This document shows positions 60,412 through 64,000 of a DNA stretch of 64,000 bases, piece by piece. The stretch comes from Streptomyces mirabilis. Lineage in GTDB: Bacteria > Actinomycetota > Actinomycetes > Streptomycetales > Streptomycetaceae. Location: assembly GCF_039503195.1 (NCBI RefSeq), contig NZ_JBCJKP010000001.1, positions 3,844,001 through 3,908,000 on the forward strand, in the 5' to 3' direction. Every line of letters begins with the position of its first letter. Positions within the stretch are counted from its first letter, which is position 1. Under the pieces are notes generated by a model. The model had not been told where the DNA came from, did not search any database, and saw only the letters and a list, made by a program, of their open reading frames with translations. Both the position numbers and the translations under genes were made by a program.

Positions 60412-62625
60412 TCACACGCCTCCGCCACGCCCACCCGCACTCCCACCCTCACCCCGGCCATCGCTCCGGCGGCCATCGCTCCCGAGGCCGTCACGTCCAC
60501 CGCGACCCGCGGACCGTCCCCGCAGCACGTCGATCAGCGCGTACAGCCGGGGCGAGGCCGCCAGTTCCTCCAGGGTCACCGGGCGGCCCTCGGCGTCGGC
60601 GATGGGCAGCCGCCAGTTCGGGTACTGGTCCCACGTGCCCGGCAGGTTCTGCGGACGCCGGTCGCCGACCGTGTCCGGGAGCCACACGCCGATCATGCGG
60701 GCCGGGGTGCGCAGCAGGAAGCGGTGCACGGCCTGGATCTCGGCCTCCTCCGACACCGCCGAACCCGCGTCGCCCGCCCCGTGCAGCAGCCCGAGGCGGG
60801 CGAGCAGCGCCAGCCACTCCGCCGTGTCCGCCGTGGCCGCGGTCCGCTCGTCCTCCAGGGAGCCGGTCAGCAGGCCGAGCCGGTCGCGGAGTTCGACGTG
60901 GTCGCCGGTGAGCCGGGAGGCGGTGGGCGGCAGGTCGTGGGTGGTGGCGGTGGCCAGGCAGTCGGGGCGCCAGCGCTCGGGGGGCAGGGGCTTCCCGTCG
61001 CCGTCCCAGTCCCGTTCGAACCACAGCACCGAGGTGCCGAGCACCCCGCGCTCGTGCAGCGTCTCGCGTACGCCGGGCTCGACCGTGCCGAGGTCCTCGC
61101 CGATCACCAGGGCCCCGGCCCGCGAGGCCTCCAGGGTCAGGATCGCGAGCATCGCCTCGGCGTCGTAGCGGACGTACGTGCCCTCGGTGGGCGGCTGTCC
61201 CTGCGGCACCCACCAGAGCCGGAACAGGCCCATCACATGGTCGATGCGCAGGGCGCCCGCGTGCCGGAGGAGGGCGCGCAGGAGGCGGCGGTACGGGGCG
61301 TAGCCCGAGGCGGCGAGGCGGTCCGGGCGCCAGGGCGGCAGGCCCCAGTCCTGGCCGCGTGCATTGAAGGCGTCCGGGGGCGCGCCGACGGACATGCCCG
61401 CCGCGAAGTACTCCTGCTGCGCCCAGGCGTCGGCTCCGCCGGGATGCACTCCGACCGCGAGGTCGTGCACGAGACCCACCGCCATCCCGGCGTCACGCGC
61501 GGAGCGCTGGGCGGTGGCGAGCTGGGCGTCGGTGAGCCAGGCGAGGCGGCTGTGGAAGTCGACGCGGTCCATCAACTCGCCGCGGGCGCGGGCCGTCGCG
61601 GGTGAACGCGGGTCACGCAGGCCCACCGGCCACCGTTGCCACTCGGGGCCGTACACCTCGGCGAGCGCGCACCAGGTGGCGTGGTCCTCCAGCGCCTCGC
61701 CCTCCTCGGCGAGGAAGTCGACGTAGGCGGCGCGTCGGCCGGGGCCGAGCGACACTTCGTGCACCAGTTCCAGCGCTTCGCGCTTGAGCTCCCACACGGC
61801 GTCGCGGTCGATCAACGCACCCTTGTGGAGCACGGATTCGCGCAGCCGCTCGGCGCGCTCCAGCAGCGTCCCTACCCGGCCCGGGTCGTCGACGTGGGCG
61901 AACTCGGGGATGTCCTCGACCCGCAGATGGACCGGGTCGGGGAAGCGGCGGGAGGAGGGCCGGTACGGGGAGGGGTCGGTGGGGGTGCCGGGTACGGCCG
62001 CGTGCAGGGGGTTGACCTGCACGAATCCGGCGCCGAGCGCCCGGCCGGCCCAGGCGGTGAGTTCGGCGAGGTCGCCGAGGTCGCCCATGCCCCAGGAGCG
62101 CCGGGAGAGGAGGGAGTAGAGCTGGACGAGAAGTCCGTACGTGCGTCCGGGCGGCGCGGGCAGCCGGGCGGGGGCGGCGACGAGGTGGGCCTCGGCGGTG
62201 CGGCCGTCGGGGGCGGTGGCGTGCAGCGTGTGGACGCCGGGCGGAAGCTGCTCGGCGGCGGCGCGGGTCTCGCCCTGTTCGGTGGTGATGCGCAGGCGGG
62301 TGCCGGTCGGCAGTCCGGCGAGCGCGGCGGGCGGGCTGGCGCCCCAGCACACCACCGTCGGCGGCAGCAGCCGCTCCCGTGTCTCGGCCTCGCTGGCGGC
62401 GAGGGCCGCGCGGACGGCGTCCGGGGTGCTCGCGTCGACGCCGAGCGCCGCCAGGGCCGCGACGACCGCGGTGTCCGTGGCCGCGACCGTACGGTCGGGG
62501 GAGGGGCTGTAGGAGGTGGCGACGCCGTGCAGTGCGGCGAGCCGCGCCAGCGGTGTGTGCGGGTCGGGAGGGCCGGCCGGCGAGGAGCCGGTGGGCGACG
62601 GGTCCGCGGGCGGGCGAGGCGCCAT
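60412..62625 (-). CDS. malQ: 4-alpha-glucanotransferase (amylomaltase, GH77)
   Basis: A 737-residue enzyme transferring alpha-1,4-glucan segments in maltodextrin and glycogen metabolism. GH77 features: SWGMGDLGDLAELTAWAGRA, FVQVNPLHAAVPG, the nucleophile Asp in GALRIDHVMGLFRLWWVP, the acid/base Glu in LVIGEDLGTVEPGVRE, and TTHDLPPTASRLTGDHV. An N-terminal extension of about 150 residues is usual in actinobacterial MalQ. The ATG follows the stop of a 79-residue repeat protein directly (TAGATG), so they are coupled. Confidence 0.94.
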   Translation of the reverse strand: MAPRPPADPSPTGSSPAGPPDPHTPLARLAALHGVATSYSPSPDRTVAATDTAVVAALAALGVDASTPDAVRAALAASEAETRERLLPPTVVCWGASPPAALAGLPTGTRLRITTEQGETRAAAEQLPPGVHTLHATAPDGRTAEAHLVAAPARLPAPPGRTYGLLVQLYSLLSRRSWGMGDLGDLAELTAWAGRALGAGFVQVNPLHAAVPGTPTDPSPYRPSSRRFPDPVHLRVEDIPEFAHVDDPGRVGTLLERAERLRESVLHKGALIDRDAVWELKREALELVHEVSLGPGRRAAYVDFLAEEGEALEDHATWCALAEVYGPEWQRWPVGLRDPRSPATARARGELMDRVDFHSRLAWLTDAQLATAQRSARDAGMAVGLVHDLAVGVHPGGADAWAQQEYFAAGMSVGAPPDAFNARGQDWGLPPWRPDRLAASGYAPYRRLLRALLRHAGALRIDHVMGLFRLWWVPQGQPPTEGTYVRYDAEAMLAILTLEASRAGALVIGEDLGTVEPGVRETLHERGVLGTSVLWFERDWDGDGKPLPPERWRPDCLATATTHDLPPTASRLTGDHVELRDRLGLLTGSLEDERTAATADTAEWLALLARLGLLHGAGDAGSAVSEEAEIQAVHRFLLRTPARMIGVWLPDTVGDRRPQNLPGTWDQYPNWRLPIADAEGRPVTLEELAASPRLYALIDVLRGRSAGRGGRDGLGSDGRRSDGRGEGGSAGGRGGGV

Positions 62626-62865
62626 CTATACCCCCGAGATGTCCGTGGCGGCGCCGGTGGAGACGGGCTCGCTGGTCAGGTGCGCGGCGTCGGCCAGCGG
62701 CGGTTCACTGGTCAGCGGCTCGGCGTCGGGGAGGGGAGGTTCGCTGGTCAGCGGCGGTTCGACGGAGGCGCCCTCGGCGCTGAAGACGCACGCGTGGGGC
62801 TCGACGGGGGGCTCCGTCGGGCGTTTGGAAAGGGCCGAGAGCAGAAGGTGTGCCGATGCGGCCAC
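62626..62865 (-). CDS. 79-residue repeat protein upstream of malQ
   Basis: A GTG start with a strong AGGAGG site gives VAASAHLLLSALSKRPTEPP. The second half repeats a unit: EPPLTSEPPLPDAEPL, then TSEPPLADAAHLTSEP. The sequence is acidic, Pro-rich and probably disordered. Its TAG touches the malQ ATG. I do not recognise a family; the ribosome binding site and coupling argue it is translated, perhaps mainly to feed ribosomes to malQ. Confidence 0.6.
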   Translation of the reverse strand: MAASAHLLLSALSKRPTEPPVEPHACVFSAEGASVEPPLTSEPPLPDAEPLTSEPPLADAAHLTSEPVSTGAATDISGV

Positions 62866-63107
62866 GGTGGCCTCCTTGTCGTGTACGTCGCGTACGGGAC
62901 GGGCGGGTTACCGCAGCCCTACCCAGCGGGCGCCACGACAGACGTACACGGACGAACAACGTGCTTCTGGTCACATTCCGCCCCCGCGCGAGGCCGCCGG
63001 CGTGACGCGTCCAATTCGCCCCACATATCCCCTATTGAATTGACTTGAATCGACCTATCCCGCCCGCGGGAAGGGGGCGGTCGCAAGCGGCTGTCGCCGC
63101 CGGAGGG

Positions 63108-63851
63108 TCAAGCGGCGACGCCCCGGCTTCTGAGCAGTTCGGTGTACGCGGCTTCGGCGGCGCGTCCGGCGAGGGTTCCGGGCGGGGTGTGGGTCAGGAA
63201 GGTGTCGGTGTTCCCGTGGTGGAGGACCGTCCCCCCGTACATGACGGTGACGTGGTCCGCCTCCTCGGCGAGGTCGGCGACGTCGTGCGTGGACAGCAGG
63301 ACCCGCACGTCGCCGGTCAGGCCGCGCAGGATGTCGCGGAACACGCGGCGCTGGTAGGGGTCCATGCCGGCGGTGGGCTCGTCCAGCAACAGGACCTGCG
63401 CTCCGTGCACGAGCGCCCCCGCGACGCCGACACGCCGCAACTGGCCGCCGGAGAGCCGGTTCGTGCGGGTGTCGGTCTGGTCGGCCAGCTCCACCTTCAG
63501 GAGGGCCTTGCGGGCCTGCTTCCAGGCGTCGGCACGGTTCATGCCCTTGAGCCAGCCGATGTAGGCGACGTACTCACGCGCCGTGAGCGTGGGCATGGGC
63601 ACGATGTCCTGCGGCATCCAGGCGACAGCCCGCCGGTACGCCGACGTGCCCGCCGACCCGCCGTCCAGGGTCACGCGTCCCTTCTGCGGTGTGGTCACCG
63701 AGGCCGCGAGCTTCAGCAGGGTGGATTTGCCGGCGCCGTTGGGACCGAGCAGGACGGTGAGGCCGTCCGGCAGGGCGTAGGAGAAGTCCTCCAGGACCGG
63801 CCGCTTCCAGCGCCGGTAGCCGTAGGTGCAGTTGCTGAGTTCGAGTGTCAC
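63108..63851 (-). CDS. ABC transporter ATP-binding protein
   Basis: A 247-residue ABC ATPase. Walker A VLLGPNGAGKSTLLKLAASV, Q-loop VAWMPQDIVPM, signature RLSGGQLRRVGVAGAL, Walker B VLLLDEPTAGMDPYQRR and H-loop VLLSTHDVADLAEEA are intact. It is of the ABC-2/bacitracin-export-like type. The GTG start overlaps the stop of the upstream membrane gene (GTGA), so the two form one transporter unit. Substrate unknown. Confidence 0.9.
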   Translation of the reverse strand: MTLELSNCTYGYRRWKRPVLEDFSYALPDGLTVLLGPNGAGKSTLLKLAASVTTPQKGRVTLDGGSAGTSAYRRAVAWMPQDIVPMPTLTAREYVAYIGWLKGMNRADAWKQARKALLKVELADQTDTRTNRLSGGQLRRVGVAGALVHGAQVLLLDEPTAGMDPYQRRVFRDILRGLTGDVRVLLSTHDVADLAEEADHVTVMYGGTVLHHGNTDTFLTHTPPGTLAGRAAEAAYTELLRSRGVAA

Positions 63852-64000
63852 GCTGTTTTCCTCGACGAACGGATCTGGGCGGCAAGGCCGATGGCGAACA
63901 CCGCCAGGGAGGCGGCTGCCGCATACGGGTTGTCCGCGGGGAGCGCGATGACGGTCCAGAGGTGCGGCACGTTCCCTCGGAACCCCACGAGTACGACGGT
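63848..64000 (-). CDS. ABC transporter membrane protein (3' end only, cut by window edge)
   Basis: The last 50 codons are present and include a hydrophobic stretch (PYAAAASLAVFAIGLAAQIR) before the end SSRKTA and TGA. The TGA lies inside the GTG start of the ATPase gene. It is the probable membrane partner of that ATPase; the rest is outside the window. Confidence 0.6.
   Translation of the reverse strand, partial: TVVLVGFRGNVPHLWTVIALPADNPYAAAASLAVFAIGLAAQIRSSRKTA

Overview
The window is high-GC (about 70%) actinobacterial DNA. Gene content and order (clpX-clpP2-clpP1-tig, sodF, asd, pepN, malQ), many GTG starts, and strong third-position GC point to a Streptomyces chromosome in its conserved core. 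The tRNA genes, the Nur-type sodF control region and dispersed GC-rich repeats typical of Streptomyces support this.

Layout. 1-4.7 kb (minus strand): ATP-dependent proteolysis and folding (clpX 5' part, clpP2, clpP1, tig), a likely ClgR operator, tRNA-Pro and tRNA-Gly. 5-14 kb: CsbD-like and TMEM175-like proteins, a small membrane peptide, an acyltransferase, an HD hydrolase with a decayed neighbour, a SpoIIE-type phosphatase, an Eis-like acetyltransferase, an Nei-type glycosylase and RpiB. 14-20 kb: amino-acid permease, a Ser/Thr kinase and an LPXTG surface protein that both carry single-base frameshifts in G5 runs, and BioY. 20-28 kb: a ROK regulator, then a sulfur-scavenging operon (27-residue cysteine-ending leader peptide, SsuA/C/B-like transporter, flavin monooxygenase, TauD-like dioxygenase), and a second permease. 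28-34.8 kb: sodF with a probable 3'-UTR small RNA, histidine phosphatase, Rv2466c-like DsbA protein, aminopeptidase N, and an AbiEi/DUF559-like gene. 34.8-47.6 kb: beta-lactamase-fold hydrolase, metallophosphoesterase, NUDIX, PNPOx, VOC and CGNR proteins, an 1100-residue subtilase, an ECF sigma factor with its partner, and asd. 47.7-50.3 kb: a second aminopeptidase N of identical length (859 residues).

50.4-54.4 kb is the most unusual part. Two tiny paralogous peptides (24 and 25 residues), both below normal gene-calling size, lie with an M14 carboxypeptidase on the minus strand. Diverging from them are an RRE-ThiF (E1-like) enzyme and a PqqD-M50 membrane metalloprotease, whose reading frames overlap. 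I read this as a RiPP-type or peptide-adenylation system that I cannot assign to a characterised class. The peptides share a 16-residue block whose codons differ only synonymously.

54.4-64 kb: remnants of two fused broken genes, an EamA exporter divergent from a MarR regulator with four operator half-sites, a DUF4279 protein coupled to a 33-residue ORF, a flavin monooxygenase divergent from a TetR regulator with two operators, small membrane and repeat proteins, malQ, and an ABC transporter running off the end.

Three genes (kinase, LPXTG protein, DUF559-like) would each be restored by adding one base to a five-base G/C run. This could be homopolymer under-calling or real disruption.
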